64,000 nt of DNA from Bifidobacterium callimiconis (GCF_003952005.1 NZ_QXGJ01000007.1:93841-157840); one strand, 5' to 3'. Counted from the first letter of the stretch, positions 28,854-41,159 are shown. Numbers and translations are program-made. The notes: generated from the letters alone by a model not told the origin.

Positions 28854-29684
28854 ATGGCTATCCGTACATACAAGCCGACGTCTGCAGGCCGTCGTAACGC
28901 TTCCGTTTCGGATTTCTCCGAGATCACGCGTTCCACGCCTGAGAAGTCGCTGGTCCGCAAGCTGAGCAAGACCGGTGGTCGCAACTCCTACGGCCGCATG
29001 ACCTCCCGTCATCGCGGTGGCGGTCACAAGCGCCAGTACCGTCTCATTGACTTCCGTCGCTGGGACAAGGACGGCGTGCCCGCCAAGGTTGCCGAGATCG
29101 AATACGATCCGAACCGTTCCGCTCGCATCGCCCTGCTGCACTACGCAGACGGCGAGAAGCGCTACATCATCGCCCCCGAGGGCATCAAGCAGGGTGACCG
29201 CATCGAGACCGGCGAGAACGCCGATATCAAGCCGGGCAACAACCTGCCGCTGAAGAACATCCCGACCGGTACCGTGGTGCACGCCATCGAGCTGCGCCCG
29301 CTGGGTGGCGCGAAGATCGCCCGCTCCGCCGGTGCCGCCGTGCAGCTCGTCGCCAAGGACGGCGCCTACGCCCAGCTGCGTATGCCGTCCGGAGAAATCC
29401 GCAACGTCGACGCCCGCTGCCGCGCGACCGTCGGCGAGGTCGGCAACTCTGAGCACGCCAACATCGAGCTCGGTAAGGCCGGTCGTGCCCGCTGGATGGG
29501 CAAGCGCCCGATCACCCGTGGTGAGTCCATGAACCCGGTCGATCACCCGCACGGTGGTCGTACTCGCGGTGGCAAGCCGCCGGTGTCTCCGTGGGGCAAG
29601 GGCGAGGTTCGTACTCGTCGTCCGAAGAAGGCTTCGAACAAGATGATTGTTCGTCGTCGTCCGTCCGGCAAGAACCGCAAGTAA
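28854..29684 (+). CDS. rplB: 50S ribosomal protein L2
   Basis: A 276-aa L2 with the core [18 protein letters not shown] and the C-terminal [27 protein letters not shown]. The latter holds the conserved His needed at the peptidyl-transferase centre. Standard length. It lies 30 nt after rplW and 15 nt before rpsS. Confidence 0.99.
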   Translation: MAIRTYKPTSAGRRNASVSDFSEITRSTPEKSLVRKLSKTGGRNSYGRMTSRHRGGGHKRQYRLIDFRRWDKDGVPAKVAEIEYDPNRSARIALLHYADGEKRYIIAPEGIKQGDRIETGENADIKPGNNLPLKNIPTGTVVHAIELRPLGGAKIARSAGAAVQLVAKDGAYAQLRMPSGEIRNVDARCRATVGEVGNSEHANIELGKAGRARWMGKRPITRGESMNPVDHPHGGRTRGGKPPVSPWGKGEVRTRRPKKASNKMIVRRRPSGKNRK

Positions 29685-29699
29685 GGGAGTGTCGAAAAG

Positions 29700-29978
29700 A
29701 TGACTCGTAGCATCAAGAAGGGCCCCTTCGTCGACGCCCATTTGCAGAAGAAGGTCGACGAGCAGAACGAGAAGGGCACCAAGAACGTCATCAAGACGTG
29801 GTCCCGCCGTTCGATGATCACCCCTGATTTCATCGGACACACGTTCGCAGTCCACGATGGCCGCAAGCACGTCCCGGTGTTCGTCACCGAGGCCATGGTC
29901 GGTCACAAGCTCGGTGAGTTCGCCCCCACGCGTACCTTCAAGGGTCACGTGAAGGACGACAAGAAGGCACGCCGCTAA
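29700..29978 (+). CDS. rpsS: 30S ribosomal protein S19
   Basis: A 92-aa S19 with [43 protein letters not shown] and [14 protein letters not shown]. It forms part of the 30S head near the A-site finger contact. Family-standard length; S10 operon member. Confidence 0.99.
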   Translation: MTRSIKKGPFVDAHLQKKVDEQNEKGTKNVIKTWSRRSMITPDFIGHTFAVHDGRKHVPVFVTEAMVGHKLGEFAPTRTFKGHVKDDKKARR

Positions 29979-30000
29979 AGGCGAGGAGAGTAAAGACGTT

Positions 30001-30360
30001 ATGGAAGCTAAAGCAATCGCTCGTCACGTCCGCGTGACGCCGCGCAAGGCTCGCCGCGTCGTCGACCTCATCCGAGGCAAGCAGGCGACCGAAGCGGTGA
30101 CCATCCTCAAGTTCGCTCCGCAGGACGCGGCCGTTCCGGTCCGCAAGGTCCTGGAGAGCGCCATCGCCAACGCCCGCGTGAAGGCCGACAAGGCCGGCGA
30201 AGCGTTCCGCGAGAACGATCTGGTCGTTAAGGAAACGTTCGTCGACGAGGGCGTTACCATGAAGCGATTCCGCGCACGTGCCCAGGGCCGTGCCGCTCGC
30301 ATCAACAAGCGCACCAGCCACATCACGGTTATCGTCGCCGACAAGGAAGGAGCCCGATAA
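30001..30360 (+). CDS. rplV: 50S ribosomal protein L22
   Basis: A 119-aa L22 with [23 protein letters not shown] and the beta-hairpin region [21 protein letters not shown] that lines the exit tunnel and macrolide site. Its stop codon overlaps the rpsC start (TAATG), consistent with coupling. Confidence 0.99.
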   Translation: MEAKAIARHVRVTPRKARRVVDLIRGKQATEAVTILKFAPQDAAVPVRKVLESAIANARVKADKAGEAFRENDLVVKETFVDEGVTMKRFRARAQGRAARINKRTSHITVIVADKEGAR

Positions 30361-31157
30361 TGGGTCAGAAGATCAACCCGTTTGGGTACCGTCTGGGCGT
30401 GACCGAATCCCACCGCAGCCGTTGGTTCTCCGATTCCAACAAGCCCGGTGAGCGTTACAGCGACTTCGTTCTCGAAGACGACAAGATCCGCAAGGCCCTG
30501 AACGCCGATCTCGAGCGCGCTGGCGTGTCCCGCATCGTGATCGAGCGCACCCGCGACCGCGTGCGTGTGGACATCCACACCGCTCGTCCGGGCATCGTCA
30601 TCGGCCGTCGTGGCGCCGAGGCCGACAAGGTCCGCGCCAAGCTCGAGAAGCTGACTGGCAAGCAGGTCCAGCTCAACATCTTCGAGGTCAAGAACGCCGC
30701 CATCGACGCCCAGCTCGTGGCTCAGGGCATCGCCGAGCAGCTCACCAACCGCGTGACCTTCCGTCGCGCCATGCGCAAGGCTCAGCAGGACGCCATGCGC
30801 GCCGGTGCCAAGGGTATCCGTATCAAGCTCTCGGGCCGTCTCGGCGGCGCCGAAATGAGCCGTTCGGAGTTCTACCGCGAAGGCCGCGTGCCGCTGCAGA
30901 CGCTGCGCGCCCTCATCGACTACGGCTTCTTCGAAGCCCGCACCACCTACGGCCGCATCGGCGTGAAGGTGTGGATCTACAAGGGCGACATGACCGAGCG
31001 TGAGTTCGAGGAGCAGCAGGCTCAGCAGAACAACGGCCGTGGTCGCCGCGGTGACCGCCGTCCGCGTCGTGGCTCCCGCAACAACGCCCAGGCCAAGGCC
31101 GCTCCGGCTCAGGCCGAGGCCAAGGAAGCCGCTCCCGCCACGGAAGCAAAGGAGTAA
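30360..31157 (+). CDS. rpsC: 30S ribosomal protein S3
   Basis: A 265-aa S3 with a type II KH domain ([23 protein letters not shown]). The C-terminal S3 domain includes [23 protein letters not shown] and [17 protein letters not shown]. An Arg/Gln/Ala-rich tail of about 45 residues is longer than the E. coli protein and common in actinobacteria. It forms the mRNA entry channel. It overlaps rplV by one base. Confidence 0.99.
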   Translation: MGQKINPFGYRLGVTESHRSRWFSDSNKPGERYSDFVLEDDKIRKALNADLERAGVSRIVIERTRDRVRVDIHTARPGIVIGRRGAEADKVRAKLEKLTGKQVQLNIFEVKNAAIDAQLVAQGIAEQLTNRVTFRRAMRKAQQDAMRAGAKGIRIKLSGRLGGAEMSRSEFYREGRVPLQTLRALIDYGFFEARTTYGRIGVKVWIYKGDMTEREFEEQQAQQNNGRGRRGDRRPRRGSRNNAQAKAAPAQAEAKEAAPATEAKE

Positions 31158-31162
31158 CCCAG

Positions 31163-31582
31163 ATGCTTATTCCGAAGAGGACTAAATATCGCAAGCAGCA
31201 CCGTCCGGTCCGCAAGGGCATGTCCAAGGGCGGCAACGAGATCGCTTTCGGCGATTTCGGTATCCAGGCGCTGGCTCCGGCTTACGTGACCAACCGCCAG
31301 ATCGAGGCGGCTCGTATCGCCATGACCCGCTACATCAAGCGTGGCGGTCGTGTGTGGATCACGATCTTCCCTGATCGTCCGCTCACCAAGAAGCCGCTCG
31401 GCACCCGAATGGGTTCCGGTAAGGGCACCCCGGAGTTCTGGATCGCCAACGTGCGTCCGGGCCGCGTGATGTTCGAAATCGGCGGTGTCTCGGAGGATGT
31501 CGCACGCGAGGCTCTGCGCCGCGCCGTGGACAAGCTCCCCATGAAGTGCAGGATCATTGCTCGTGAAGGTGGTGACAACTGA
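31163..31582 (+). CDS. rplP: 50S ribosomal protein L16
   Basis: A 139-aa L16 starting [24 protein letters not shown]. It has [26 protein letters not shown] near the A-site contact. The stop overlaps rpmC's start (TGATG). S10 operon member. Confidence 0.99.
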   Translation: MLIPKRTKYRKQHRPVRKGMSKGGNEIAFGDFGIQALAPAYVTNRQIEAARIAMTRYIKRGGRVWITIFPDRPLTKKPLGTRMGSGKGTPEFWIANVRPGRVMFEIGGVSEDVAREALRRAVDKLPMKCRIIAREGGDN

Positions 31583-31836
31583 TGGCAGTCGGTACCGCTG
31601 ATTACACCATTCAGAATCTCAACGCTAAGACCAACGCGGAGATCGAAGAGGCCCTGAAGACCTCCAAGGAAGAGCTGTTCAACCTGCGCTTCCAGAACGC
31701 GACCGGTCAGCTCGACAACACTTCGCGTCTCAAGGCCGTGAAGCGTGACATCGCCCGCATGTACACGGTTCTGCGTGAGCGCGAGCTCGGTATCTCCGAG
31801 GCTCCCGCGGAATCCGAGAAGACTGAGGAGAAGTAA
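31582..31836 (+). CDS. rpmC: 50S ribosomal protein L29
   Basis: An 84-aa L29. The helical core is seen in [47 protein letters not shown]. It carries a short N-terminal extension and an acidic tail. It sits near the tunnel exit beside L23. One base overlaps rplP. Confidence 0.98.
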   Translation: MAVGTADYTIQNLNAKTNAEIEEALKTSKEELFNLRFQNATGQLDNTSRLKAVKRDIARMYTVLRERELGISEAPAESEKTEEK

Positions 31837-31838
31837 GC

Positions 31839-32099
31839 ATGGCTGAAGAGCGTAACTTCCGCAAGGTTCGCCGTGGCTATGTCGTGTCCGAAGCTATGGA
31901 CAAGACCATCACGGTCGAGATCGAGCAGCGTTCGACCCACCCGCTGTACGGCAAGGTCGTCCGCACCACCAGCAAGGTCAAGGCCCATGATGAACACAAC
32001 GAAGCCCACGTTGGCGACCTTGTGAGTATTATGGAGACTCGGCCCATCAGCAAGACGAAGCGCTGGCGTCTGGACGCCATCGTGGAGCGCGCCAAGTAA
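31839..32099 (+). CDS. rpsQ: 30S ribosomal protein S17
   Basis: An 86-aa S17 ([51 protein letters not shown]). It is a primary 16S rRNA binder. Last gene of the S10 block; a 17-bp hairpin separates it from rplN. Confidence 0.99.
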   Translation: MAEERNFRKVRRGYVVSEAMDKTITVEIEQRSTHPLYGKVVRTTSKVKAHDEHNEAHVGDLVSIMETRPISKTKRWRLDAIVERAK

Positions 32100-32119
32100 A
32101 TAAAGTTCGGCAAGGCTCG

Positions 32120-32161
32120 CCCAACACCTGGGCGGTTGGAAACGACCGCCCAGGTGTTGGG
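32120..32161. other. 17-bp perfect hairpin between rpsQ and rplN
   Basis: Arms 32120-32136 and 32145-32161 (CCCAACACCTGGGCGGT and complement) enclose an 8-nt loop. No U-tract follows; GGAGGACC comes next. It lies mid-superoperon, so it is likelier an attenuator, RNase III-type processing site or transcript stabiliser than a simple terminator. Confidence 0.75.
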
Positions 32162-32190
32162 GGAGGACCAGCTCGGCTTAAGGAGAATCA

Positions 32191-32559
32191 ATGATTCAGC
32201 AGGAATCGCGACTTCGTGTCGCCGACAACACGGGTGCCAAGGAGCTCTTGACCATCCGCGTGCTCGGTGGTTCGAAGCGCCGCTATGCAGGCATTGGCGA
32301 CGTCATCGTTGCCACTGTCAAGGACGCCATTCCCGGCGGATCGGTCAAGAAGAGCGACGTGGTCAAGGCCGTGGTCGTTCGTACCGTGAAGGAAACCCGC
32401 CGCGCCGATGGCTCCTACATCAAGTTCGACGAGAACGCCGCTGTCATTCTCGGTTCCGGCCGTGAACCCAAGGGCACTCGTATTTTCGGACCGGTCGGTC
32501 GTGAGCTGCGCGACAAGCGCTTCATGAAGATCGTGTCCCTCGCCCCGGAGGTGATCTGA
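32191..32559 (+). CDS. rplN: 50S ribosomal protein L14
   Basis: A 122-aa L14 starting [20 protein letters not shown], with [19 protein letters not shown]. It contributes to the intersubunit bridge and the RsfS contact. AAGGAG precedes ATG 32191. First gene of the spc block, beginning 29 nt after the long hairpin. Confidence 0.99.
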   Translation: MIQQESRLRVADNTGAKELLTIRVLGGSKRRYAGIGDVIVATVKDAIPGGSVKKSDVVKAVVVRTVKETRRADGSYIKFDENAAVILGSGREPKGTRIFGPVGRELRDKRFMKIVSLAPEVI

Positions 32560-32895
32560 GTGGTAGCAAAGATCAAGACCGGCGATGAGGTCAAGGTCAT
32601 CCGTGGCAAGGATCGCGGTAAGGAAGGCAAGGTCCTCCGCATTCTGCCGAACGATCGCCTGATCGTCGAAGGTGTTCAGATCGTCAAGAAGCACGTCCGC
32701 GCCACCCAGCAGGGCCAGCAGGCCGGCATCGTGTCCGTCGAGGCTCCGATCCATCGCTCCAACGTGATGGTCATCGATCCTGAGACGAAGCAGCCGACCC
32801 GCGTCGGCGTCGTCGTCAAGGAAGAAGCCCGTGACGGCAAGGTGAAGACGGTGCGCGTGCGCGTCGCCAAGAAGTCCGGAAAGGAGCTGGCATGA
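32560..32895 (+). CDS. rplX: 50S ribosomal protein L24
   Basis: A 111-aa L24 with the KOW motif [21 protein letters not shown] and the conserved [13 protein letters not shown]. It initiates 50S assembly. GTG start immediately follows the rplN stop (TGAGTG), which suggests coupling. Its stop overlaps rplE. Confidence 0.99.
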   Translation: MVAKIKTGDEVKVIRGKDRGKEGKVLRILPNDRLIVEGVQIVKKHVRATQQGQQAGIVSVEAPIHRSNVMVIDPETKQPTRVGVVVKEEARDGKVKTVRVRVAKKSGKELA

Positions 32896-33464
32896 CCGAT
32901 ACCACTATCGAAGCGCCGGCCACCCCGCGCCTGAAGCAGTTCTACAAGGACAGCATCATCCCCGAGCTGGAGAAGGAGTTCAAGTACTCCAACCCCATGC
33001 AGGTCGCCCGTGTGCAGAAGGTCGTCGTCTCCATGGGCGTCGGCGCTGCCGCTCGTGACTCCAAGCTCATCGAAGGTGCCGTCAAGGACCTCACCGCCAT
33101 CACCGGTCAGAAGCCGAAGATCACCAAGGCCAAGAAGTCCGTCGCGCAGTTCCACCTGCGTGAAGGCCAGGCCATCGGTGCGTACGTGACCCTCCGCGGC
33201 GATCGTATGTGGGAGTTCCTGGACCGCCTGCTGACCCTGGCCCTGCCGCGTATCCGCGATTTCCGCGGCATCAACGGCAACCAGTTCGACGGCAACGGCA
33301 ACTACAACTTCGGTCTGACGGAACAGACCATGTTCCTGGAGATCAACCCCGACGAGATCGATCACCAGCGTGGTATGGACATCACCGTCGTGACTTCGAC
33401 CAAGGACGACAAGGAAGCTCAGGTTCTCCTGAAGCACCTTGGCTTCCCGTTCAAGGAGAACTGA
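32892..33464 (+). CDS. rplE: 50S ribosomal protein L5
   Basis: A 190-aa L5 with [56 protein letters not shown] and [19 protein letters not shown]. It binds 5S rRNA and contacts the P-site tRNA. It overlaps rplX by 4 nt (ATGA). Confidence 0.99.
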   Translation: MTDTTIEAPATPRLKQFYKDSIIPELEKEFKYSNPMQVARVQKVVVSMGVGAAARDSKLIEGAVKDLTAITGQKPKITKAKKSVAQFHLREGQAIGAYVTLRGDRMWEFLDRLLTLALPRIRDFRGINGNQFDGNGNYNFGLTEQTMFLEINPDEIDHQRGMDITVVTSTKDDKEAQVLLKHLGFPFKEN

Positions 33465-33465
33465 T

Positions 33466-33651
33466 ATGGCAAAAACCGCTCTGAAGAACAAGGCGGCCGG
33501 CAAGCCCAAGTTCAAGGTGCGCGCCTACACGCGCTGCCAGGTCTGCGGTCGTCCCCATTCCGTGTATCGCAAGTTCGGTCTGTGCCGCGTCTGCCTTCGT
33601 GAGAAGGCCCACCGCGGTGAGCTGCCCGGCGTTACGAAGTCCAGTTGGTAA
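33466..33651 (+). CDS. rpsN: 30S ribosomal protein S14, zinc-binding type
   Basis: A 61-aa short S14 with two CXXC pairs (RCQVCGRPH and [10 protein letters not shown]) that bind zinc, plus the TKSSW C-terminus. ATG 33466 gives the canonical MAKTALKN start. The open frame extends a few codons upstream inside rplE but without need. Zinc-dependent form. Confidence 0.98.
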   Translation: MAKTALKNKAAGKPKFKVRAYTRCQVCGRPHSVYRKFGLCRVCLREKAHRGELPGVTKSSW

Positions 33652-33732
33652 ATATCGACGCTGAAGGTCCGCTGCTTCATCTCGTCTGAGATGTTGCGGC
33701 GGAAACCACGGCGAGGAAGGGCATAAGCCCAC

Positions 33733-34131
33733 ATGACAATGACAGATCCCATCGCAGACATGCTCACGCGTCTGCGCAACGCGAGCGCGGCAAAGCACGA
33801 GACCGTGGATATGCCGTACTCCAAGTTCAAGGCTGCTATCGCCGAGATCCTGAAGCGTGAAGGCTACATCAAGGACTTCACCGCCAAGGAAGCCAAGGTC
33901 GGCCAGACTCTCGAGGTCACCCTCAAGTACGGTCCGAACGGCGAGCGCAGCATCGAAGGCATCAAGCGCATCTCCAAGCCCGGTCTTCGTCGTTACGCGA
34001 AGTCCGACGCCCTGCCCATGCCGCTGGGTGGCCTTGGTATCGCCATCATCTCGACCAGCTCGGGACTGATGACCCAGAAGGAATGCCTCAAGGAAGGCAT
34101 CGGCGGCGAGATCGTCGCCTACGTGTGGTGA
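33733..34131 (+). CDS. rpsH: 30S ribosomal protein S8
   Basis: A 132-aa S8 with [31 protein letters not shown] and [27 protein letters not shown]. It is a primary binder of the 16S central domain. A second ATG at 33739 is an alternative start. An 81-nt gap after rpsN holds a GC-rich potential hairpin but no gene. Confidence 0.98.
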   Translation: MTMTDPIADMLTRLRNASAAKHETVDMPYSKFKAAIAEILKREGYIKDFTAKEAKVGQTLEVTLKYGPNGERSIEGIKRISKPGLRRYAKSDALPMPLGGLGIAIISTSSGLMTQKECLKEGIGGEIVAYVW

Positions 34132-34148
34132 GAAAGGAGAGCTGACAC

Positions 34149-34688
34149 ATGGCATCGCATATTGGTAAGCTCCCCATCGCCATCCCGGCTGGGGTTGAGG
34201 TCAAGCTCGAGGGCCAGGCGTTCTCCGCCAAGGGTCCGAAGGGCACCGATTCCTACACCATCCCCGAAGGCATCACCGGCGTCGTTGAGAACAACGAGAT
34301 TGTGCTCACCCCGGCTGATGATCTTCGTCCCACCCGCGCCAAGCACGGCCTGAGCCGCTCGATCATCGCCTCGATGGTCAAGGGCGTGCACGAGGGCTAC
34401 GCGAAGCGCCTGCAGATCGTCGGTACCGGTTACCGCGTGGTGGCCAAGGGCAAGGGCCTGGAGTTCTTCCTGGGTTACTCCCACACCATCACCGTGAACC
34501 CGCCGGAAGGCATTGAGTTCGAGATCGTGAACCCGAACGAGCTCATCGTCAAGGGCACCGACAAGCAGGCTGTCGGCCAGGTTGCAGCGAACATTCGCAA
34601 GCTCCGCGCTCCGGAACCCTACAAGGGCAAGGGCGTTAAGTACGCGGATGAGCGCATTCTGCGCAAGGCTGGAAAGGCTGGTAAGTAA
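34149..34688 (+). CDS. rplF: 50S ribosomal protein L6
   Basis: A 179-aa L6 with two repeated domains, starting [18 protein letters not shown] and containing [26 protein letters not shown] and the C-terminal [25 protein letters not shown]. It lies near the factor-binding site. AAAGGAGAGC precedes the start. Confidence 0.99.
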   Translation: MASHIGKLPIAIPAGVEVKLEGQAFSAKGPKGTDSYTIPEGITGVVENNEIVLTPADDLRPTRAKHGLSRSIIASMVKGVHEGYAKRLQIVGTGYRVVAKGKGLEFFLGYSHTITVNPPEGIEFEIVNPNELIVKGTDKQAVGQVAANIRKLRAPEPYKGKGVKYADERILRKAGKAGK

Positions 34689-34689
34689 T

Positions 34690-35061
34690 ATGTCCGTCAA
34701 GATTTTCGGTAAGGGTAAGAAGGTCGCTCGTCTGCGCCGTCACGCCCGTCTGCGCAAGAAGGTCGTCGGCACCCCGGAGCGTCCGCGTCTGGTCGTCACC
34801 CGTTCCAACCGTCATATGACCGCTCAGATCGTGGACGACACCAAGGGCTTCACCCTGGTGAGCGCCTCCACGATGAACGCCGACTTCCAGGGCTTCGAGG
34901 GCGATAAGACCGCCGCCGCCAAGAAGGTGGGCGAGCTCGTCGCCGAGAAGGCCAAGGCCGCTGGCATCACCGCCGTTGTGTTCGACCGCGGTGGCAACAA
35001 GTACCATGGTCGCGTCGCAGCCGTTGCTGAAGGCGCCCGCGAGGGAGGTCTGGCACTGTGA
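34690..35061 (+). CDS. rplR: 50S ribosomal protein L18
   Basis: A 123-aa L18 with [33 protein letters not shown] and [26 protein letters not shown]. It binds 5S rRNA. ATG 34690 gives the canonical length, although the frame is open upstream inside rplF. The rpsE start overlaps its stop (GTGA). Confidence 0.99.
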   Translation: MSVKIFGKGKKVARLRRHARLRKKVVGTPERPRLVVTRSNRHMTAQIVDDTKGFTLVSASTMNADFQGFEGDKTAAAKKVGELVAEKAKAAGITAVVFDRGGNKYHGRVAAVAEGAREGGLAL

Positions 35062-35789
35062 GCGACAACGAAGTGAAGGAAACCCAAGTGGCTGAAGATT
35101 CGAAGAACGAAACCGAAGCCGCCTCCAAGAACGAGGATCGCAAGGGCCGCCGTGGCGGTCGTGGCGAAGGTCGTCGTGGCGAGCGTCGCAACCGTCGCGA
35201 GGAGAACCGTGGCGACGAGCTGATGGACCGCGTGGTCACCATCAACCGTGTGGCCAAGACCCACAAGGGTGGTCGTACGTTCAGCTTCGCCGCTCTCGTG
35301 GTCGTCGGTGACGGCAACGGCACCGTCGGCGTGGGCTACGGCAAGTCCCGCGAGGTCCCGGCTGCTATCGCCAAGGGCCAGCTCGACGCCAAGAAGCACA
35401 TGTTCACCGTTCCGCGCGTGCGTGGCACCATCACCCACCCGGTGATCGGTCACGACGCCGCCGGCACCGTGCTGCTGCGTCCGGCTGCTCCGGGTACCGG
35501 TGTTATCGCCGGTGGCCCGGTCCGTGCCGTCCTGGAGTGCGCTGGCATCTCCGACATCCTGACCAAGTCCATGGGCTCCTCCAACGCGATCAACACCGTG
35601 AACGCTGTTGTGGACGCCCTGAAGCAGCTCGAAGAGCCCGAAGAGGTTGCTGCCCGTCGTGGCTTGAGCCTCGAAGAGGTTGCTCCCGAGTCCCTGCTCC
35701 GCGAGCGTGCCGCTGGCATCGCCGAGGCCCGCAAGGCTCGTGAAGAGGCTGCTGCCGCCAAGGCCGCTGAAGAAAAGGACGGTGAGTGA
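35058..35789 (+). CDS. rpsE: 30S ribosomal protein S5
   Basis: A 243-aa S5. A charged N-terminal extension of about 55 residues precedes the double-stranded RNA-binding domain ([35 protein letters not shown]) and the C-terminal domain with [25 protein letters not shown]. It takes part in decoding accuracy and mRNA unwinding. GTG start overlaps the rplR stop. Confidence 0.99.
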   Translation: MSDNEVKETQVAEDSKNETEAASKNEDRKGRRGGRGEGRRGERRNRREENRGDELMDRVVTINRVAKTHKGGRTFSFAALVVVGDGNGTVGVGYGKSREVPAAIAKGQLDAKKHMFTVPRVRGTITHPVIGHDAAGTVLLRPAAPGTGVIAGGPVRAVLECAGISDILTKSMGSSNAINTVNAVVDALKQLEEPEEVAARRGLSLEEVAPESLLRERAAGIAEARKAREEAAAAKAAEEKDGE

Positions 35790-35971
35790 TGGCTAACCTG
35801 AAGATCACGCTGGTCCGTGGTTTTGCCGGCAAGACCGAGGTGCAGAAGGCTAACGCCCAGTCCCTCGGCCTGCGCAAGATCGGCCAGTCCGTTATCCGTG
35901 AGGACACCCCCGTGTACCGTGGCATGATCGACAAGATCCGCCACATGGTCACCGTTGAGGAGGCAGACTGA
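35789..35971 (+). CDS. rpmD: 50S ribosomal protein L30
   Basis: A 60-aa L30 ([35 protein letters not shown]). ATG 35789 overlaps the rpsE stop (TGATG); a GTG directly before it is also possible. The gene lies at its usual place between S5 and L15. Confidence 0.97.
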   Translation: MANLKITLVRGFAGKTEVQKANAQSLGLRKIGQSVIREDTPVYRGMIDKIRHMVTVEEAD

Positions 35972-35973
35972 TT

Positions 35974-36438
35974 ATGGCTGAGAACAACGAAGAAGTCACG
36001 ATCATCCGCATGCATGACCTGCGTCCTGCCCCCGGCGCCAACAAGGACCGCATCCGTGTCGGTCGTGGTGAAGGCTCCAAGGGTAAGACCTCCGGTCGTG
36101 GCACCAAGGGCACCAAGGCCCGCTACTCGGTTCGTCCGGGCTTCGAAGGTGGACAGCTGCCGCTGTACATGCGCCTTCCGAAGCTGCGCGGCTTCAAGAG
36201 CCCGTTCAAGAAGCAGTTCCAGGTCGTGAACCTCGCCCGTCTCGCTGAGCTCTACCCGCAGGGTGGCGAAGTGACCGTCGAGGATCTTGTGGCCAAGGGT
36301 GCAGTCCGCAAGGGCTTCCCGGTCAAGGTCCTCGGTGACGGCGAAGTGGCTGCCGCCTTCACCCTCAAGGGCGTGAAGGTCTCCGCTTCCGCGAAGTCCA
36401 AGATCGAGGCTGCCGGAGGCTCCATCTCCGAGGAGTAA
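35974..36438 (+). CDS. rplO: 50S ribosomal protein L15
   Basis: A 154-aa L15. It has the Gly/Arg-rich N-terminal segment [47 protein letters not shown] and the C-terminal [21 protein letters not shown] late-assembly 50S protein. Last ribosomal gene before the hairpin and secY. Confidence 0.99.
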   Translation: MAENNEEVTIIRMHDLRPAPGANKDRIRVGRGEGSKGKTSGRGTKGTKARYSVRPGFEGGQLPLYMRLPKLRGFKSPFKKQFQVVNLARLAELYPQGGEVTVEDLVAKGAVRKGFPVKVLGDGEVAAAFTLKGVKVSASAKSKIEAAGGSISEE

Positions 36439-36465
36439 TTCCCCGGGAGAAGGCTTCTAGCTAAT

Positions 36466-36505
36466 GCAATGACCCTCCCCACTCAACTGTGGGGAGGGTC
36501 ATTGC
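36466..36505 (+). other. 17-bp perfect hairpin between rplO and secY
   Basis: GCAATGACCCTCCCCAC pairs perfectly with 36489-36505 around a 6-nt loop. It is followed by GTATGTGTACACTG rather than a U-run. It is a probable attenuator or weak terminator that sets secY below ribosomal protein levels. Confidence 0.75.
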
Positions 36506-36566
36506 GTATGTGTACACTGTGTGTTTGTGCGTGTCACGCGCATGAACACCAAGGGAGGAACACCCA

Positions 36567-37904
<1,338 letters not shown>

Positions 37905-37905
37905 T

Positions 37906-38472
37906 ATGCGACTCCTCATCATGGGCCCGCAGGGCGTAGGCAAGGGTACCCAGGCGGCCAAGCTGGCCGAGCACTACGGCATCCCGACCATCTCCACCGG
38001 CGACATCTTCCGCTTCAACATCAAGAACAAGACGGAGCTGGGCGTGGAGGCCCTCAAGTACATCGACAAGGGCGAGCTGGTTCCCGACGAGCTGACCAAC
38101 CGCATCGTCGAGGACCGTCTGGCCCAAGACGACGCTAAGAACGGCTGGATCCTCGACGGCTACCCGCGCAACGCCTCCCAGGTTGAGGCCCTCGACGGCA
38201 TCCTTGCCAAGCTGGGCACCCCGCTCAACGCCGTGGTGGCGCTCGACGCCGACCACGACGTGCTGATGGAGCGCATGAAGAAGCGCGCCGAGATCGAGGG
38301 TCGTTCCGACGACACCCCGGAGGCCATCGCCAAGCGTCTTGACGTGTACGCCAAGGAGACCGCTCCGCTGCTCGACACCTATGCCGAGCGCGGTCTGCTG
38401 GTCAAGATCGACGGCGTGGGCGAGATCGACGCCATCCAGGCGAACATCGTCAGCGCCCTCGACGCCCGCTGA
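37906..38472 (+). CDS. adk: Adenylate kinase
   Basis: A 188-aa enzyme interconverting ATP+AMP and 2 ADP. P-loop GPQGVGKGT is at residues 7-15, STGDIFR and ILDGYPRN bind AMP, and [14 protein letters not shown] follows. The length shows the short form without an extended LID/zinc domain. It is co-transcribed with secY. Methionine aminopeptidase (map), which often follows adk, is absent. Confidence 0.97.
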   Translation: MRLLIMGPQGVGKGTQAAKLAEHYGIPTISTGDIFRFNIKNKTELGVEALKYIDKGELVPDELTNRIVEDRLAQDDAKNGWILDGYPRNASQVEALDGILAKLGTPLNAVVALDADHDVLMERMKKRAEIEGRSDDTPEAIAKRLDVYAKETAPLLDTYAERGLLVKIDGVGEIDAIQANIVSALDAR

Positions 38473-38501
38473 GTGGTTCTTCCATAACAGCCATATATAT
38501 T

Positions 38502-38544
38502 GAGACACGACGTGTCCGCTCGACTTGCGGACACGTCGTGTCTC
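38502..38544 (+). terminator. 18-bp hairpin after adk
   Basis: GAGACACGACGTGTCCGC pairs with 38527-38544 around a 7-nt loop. The following TGTTATATTGTCTATTT is T/A-rich, so termination is plausible, with the infA promoter probably just beyond. Confidence 0.65.
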
Positions 38545-38618
38545 TGTTATATTGTCTATTTGGTGTGTCTTCGGGCATATCTTTAAGTAATTGTAGCCAA
38601 GGATCGGATCAGGAGCTC

Positions 38619-38837
38619 ATGGCAAAAGACGGTGTGATTGAGGTAGAAGGTCGTGTTGTCGAAGCATTGCCGAACGCAATGTTCCGTGTCGAACTGGAAA
38701 ACAAGCACATCGTTCTGGCGACCATCTCCGGAAAGATGCGGAAGAACTACATTCGCATCCTCCCGCAGGATCGCGTCGTGCTGGAAATGAGCCCGTACGA
38801 CCTGAACCGCGGCCGCATTACCTACCGTTACAAGTAA
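38619..38837 (+). CDS. infA: Translation initiation factor IF-1
   Basis: A 72-aa S1/OB-fold protein ([56 protein letters not shown]). ATG 38619 with AGGAG upstream gives the exact family length, although the frame is open from 38538. It binds the 30S A-site during initiation and heads the alpha block. Confidence 0.99.
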   Translation: MAKDGVIEVEGRVVEALPNAMFRVELENKHIVLATISGKMRKNYIRILPQDRVVLEMSPYDLNRGRITYRYK

Positions 38838-38847
38838 AAGGAAAACC

Positions 38848-38961
38848 ATGAAGGTCAGCCCCAGTGTGAAGAAGATCTGCGACAAGTGCCGCGTGATCCG
38901 TCGTCACGGCCGCGTCATGGTGATCTGCGAAAACCCGCGCCACAAGCAGCGCCAGGGCTGA
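38848..38961 (+). CDS. rpmJ: 50S ribosomal protein L36
   Basis: A 37-aa protein, [19 protein letters not shown] followed by [18 protein letters not shown], with the CXXC..C..H zinc motif. It starts 10 nt after infA with AAAAGGAAA upstream. The infA-rpmJ-rpsM order is the bacterial standard. Confidence 0.97.
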   Translation: MKVSPSVKKICDKCRVIRRHGRVMVICENPRHKQRQG

Positions 38962-39102
38962 GAGCAGACCCAGCGGCAATAATCAGGCGCTAAATCACAG
39001 CGTACGCACCACCATATGCGGCGTTGAACCCCAGGTGCGGAGGCCTGGGCCGTGAACTCGGACGATTTGGCGTAAGACCTCCGATGAACAGAAGGAATCG
39101 CA

Positions 39103-39474
39103 ATGGCACGTCTTGCCGGAGTCGACATCCCCAATGAGAAGCGCATTGAGATCGCCCTCACCTACATCTTCGGTGTGGGACGCACTCGTGCGAAGGAAAC
39201 GCTCGCAGCGACCGGTATCAACCCGGACACCCGCGTCAAGGACCTCTCCGATGAGCAGCTGATCACGCTGCGTGATTACCTCGAGGGTAATTACAAGATC
39301 GAGGGCGATCTGCGTCGTGAGGTGGATGCGGATATCCGCCGTAAGATCCAGATCAATTGCTACCAGGGCATGCGCCACCGTAAGCACCTGCCCGTGCGTG
39401 GCCAGCGTACCAAGACCAACGCCCGTACCCGCAAGGGCCCGAAGCGCACGGTCGCCGGTAAGAAGAAGGCCTGA
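39103..39474 (+). CDS. rpsM: 30S ribosomal protein S13
   Basis: A 123-aa S13 ([32 protein letters not shown], and the basic tail [38 protein letters not shown]). It contacts the P-site tRNA and forms the head bridge to the 50S. The 89-nt gap to rpsK holds a two-tier hairpin (CTAGGC..GAGAG-TTCG-CTCTC..GCCTAG, 39494-39525). Confidence 0.99.
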   Translation: MARLAGVDIPNEKRIEIALTYIFGVGRTRAKETLAATGINPDTRVKDLSDEQLITLRDYLEGNYKIEGDLRREVDADIRRKIQINCYQGMRHRKHLPVRGQRTKTNARTRKGPKRTVAGKKKA

Positions 39475-39563
39475 TTTTCTCTCAGGCACGCGCCTAGGCC
39501 ACGAGAGTTCGCTCTCATCGCCTAGACCATAGGAAATATTCGTAATCTAGGAAACGAGGATCC

Positions 39564-39962
39564 ATGGCAGCTGCGAAGCAGGCCACGCGCAAGCCCCGTC
39601 GTAGGGACCGTAAGTCGGTTCCCGTCGGACAGGCGCACATCAAGTCCACATTCAACAACACGATCATCTCGATCACCGATCCGTCCGGTGCCGTCGTCTC
39701 CTGGGCGTCCGGTGGCGATGTCGGCTTCAAGGGCTCTCGTAAGTCCACGCCGTACGCCGCTGGCATGGCCGCCGAGGCTGCTGCCCGCAAGGCCATGGAG
39801 CACGGCGTCAAGAAGGTCGACGTGTTCGTGAAAGGCCCGGGTTCCGGTCGTGAGACCGCCATCCGCTCCCTGCAGTCCGCAGGCCTTGAGGTCGGTTCCA
39901 TCTCCGACGTCACCCCGCAGGCTCACAACGGCGTTCGCCCCCCGAAGCGTCGCCGCGTCTGA
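39564..39962 (+). CDS. rpsK: 30S ribosomal protein S11
   Basis: A 132-aa S11 ([50 protein letters not shown], and the C-terminal [15 protein letters not shown]). It shapes the mRNA exit platform. The rpsD gene that follows in many bacteria is absent here. Confidence 0.99.
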   Translation: MAAAKQATRKPRRRDRKSVPVGQAHIKSTFNNTIISITDPSGAVVSWASGGDVGFKGSRKSTPYAAGMAAEAAARKAMEHGVKKVDVFVKGPGSGRETAIRSLQSAGLEVGSISDVTPQAHNGVRPPKRRRV

Positions 39963-40041
39963 AGCACTGACTAGAAAGTAAACGTCCAACCCGCGAGAGC
40001 CGGTGCGTGCACAACCGGTTCGAGCTGAAAGGATAAGAAAA

Positions 40042-41037
40042 GTGCTTATTGCCCAGCGTCCGACCCTGACTGAGGAAGTCCTTAATCCCCAGCGTTCGCG
40101 CTTCACCATCGAGCCGCTCGAGCCTGGCTTCGGCTACACGCTCGGCAACTCGCTCCGTCGTACGCTGCTGAGCTCCATCCCCGGAGCCGCAGTGACGAGC
40201 GTGCGCATCGACGGTGCCCAGCACGAGTTCACCACGCTTCCGGGCGTGAAGGAGGATGTCGCTGAGATCCTCCTGAACCTCAAGAACCTCGTGCTGACGA
40301 GCGAATATGACGAGCCCGTCGTCATGTACCTGCGCAAGAACGGCGAGGGCGAGGCCACTGCCGGCGACATCACGCCTCCGGCCGGCGTCGTCATCTCGAA
40401 CCCGGATCTTCACATCGCCACCCTCGCCGAGGATGGCTCCCTGGAGATCGAGTTCACCGTCGAGCGTGGCCGTGGCTACGTGCCCGCTCAGATGAACAAG
40501 CAGGAGACGGGCGAAATCGGTCGCATTCCGGTGGATTCCATCTACTCTCCGGTGCTCAAGGTCAGCTACAAGGTCGAGGCCACCCGCGTGGAGCAGCGCA
40601 CCGACTTCGACAAGCTGATCCTCGACGTGGAGACCAAGCCGGCCATCTCCCCGCGCGACGCCGTGGCTTCCGCGGGTTCGACCCTCGTTGAGCTGTTCAG
40701 CCTCTGCCGTGAGCTCAACAACCAGGCCGAAGGTATCGAGGTCGGTCCGGTTCCGGTTGTGGAAGAAGCCAACCCCGAAATGGCGGTTCCGATCGAGGAG
40801 CTGAACCTCACCCAGCGCAGCTACAACTGCCTGAAGCGCGAGGGCATCTCGACGATCGGCGAGCTGGTCGCCCACACGGAGCAGGATCTGCTCGACATCC
40901 GCAATTTCGGTATGAAGTCCATCGACGAAGTCAAGGAAAAGCTGCAGGGCCTGGGCCTGTCGCTGAAGGCTTCGCCGCTGGGTCTCGATACCATCAATCT
41001 CGAAGGAGGCACGTTCTTCTCCCCGGAAGACGAGTGA
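40042..41037 (+). CDS. rpoA: RNA polymerase alpha subunit
   Basis: A 331-aa alpha subunit. The N-terminal dimerisation domain includes [31 protein letters not shown]. The C-terminal DNA- and activator-binding domain includes [23 protein letters not shown] and [24 protein letters not shown] 40042 with AAAGGATAAG upstream matches the family N-terminus; the frame is open from 40003. A 122-nt spacer with a GGAAGAC/GTCTTCC hairpin (41062-41079) precedes rplQ. Confidence 0.98.
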   Translation: MLIAQRPTLTEEVLNPQRSRFTIEPLEPGFGYTLGNSLRRTLLSSIPGAAVTSVRIDGAQHEFTTLPGVKEDVAEILLNLKNLVLTSEYDEPVVMYLRKNGEGEATAGDITPPAGVVISNPDLHIATLAEDGSLEIEFTVERGRGYVPAQMNKQETGEIGRIPVDSIYSPVLKVSYKVEATRVEQRTDFDKLILDVETKPAISPRDAVASAGSTLVELFSLCRELNNQAEGIEVGPVPVVEEANPEMAVPIEELNLTQRSYNCLKREGISTIGELVAHTEQDLLDIRNFGMKSIDEVKEKLQGLGLSLKASPLGLDTINLEGGTFFSPEDE

Positions 41038-41159
41038 TCGCCCCGGCGAACTCGCCTGAAGGGAAGACGAACGTCTTCCTTGAACAATAAGCCCCGTGCC
41101 ATGCAGACGTTTGGGCCTCTGCCCTCCTGCGCCGGCACGGGACATAAGGAGTAATTACA

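Noticed and set aside
32120..32161. Simple rho-independent terminator after rpsQ
   Set aside because: The stem is strong but no U-tract follows, and spc genes resume 29 nt later; reported as a hairpin instead.
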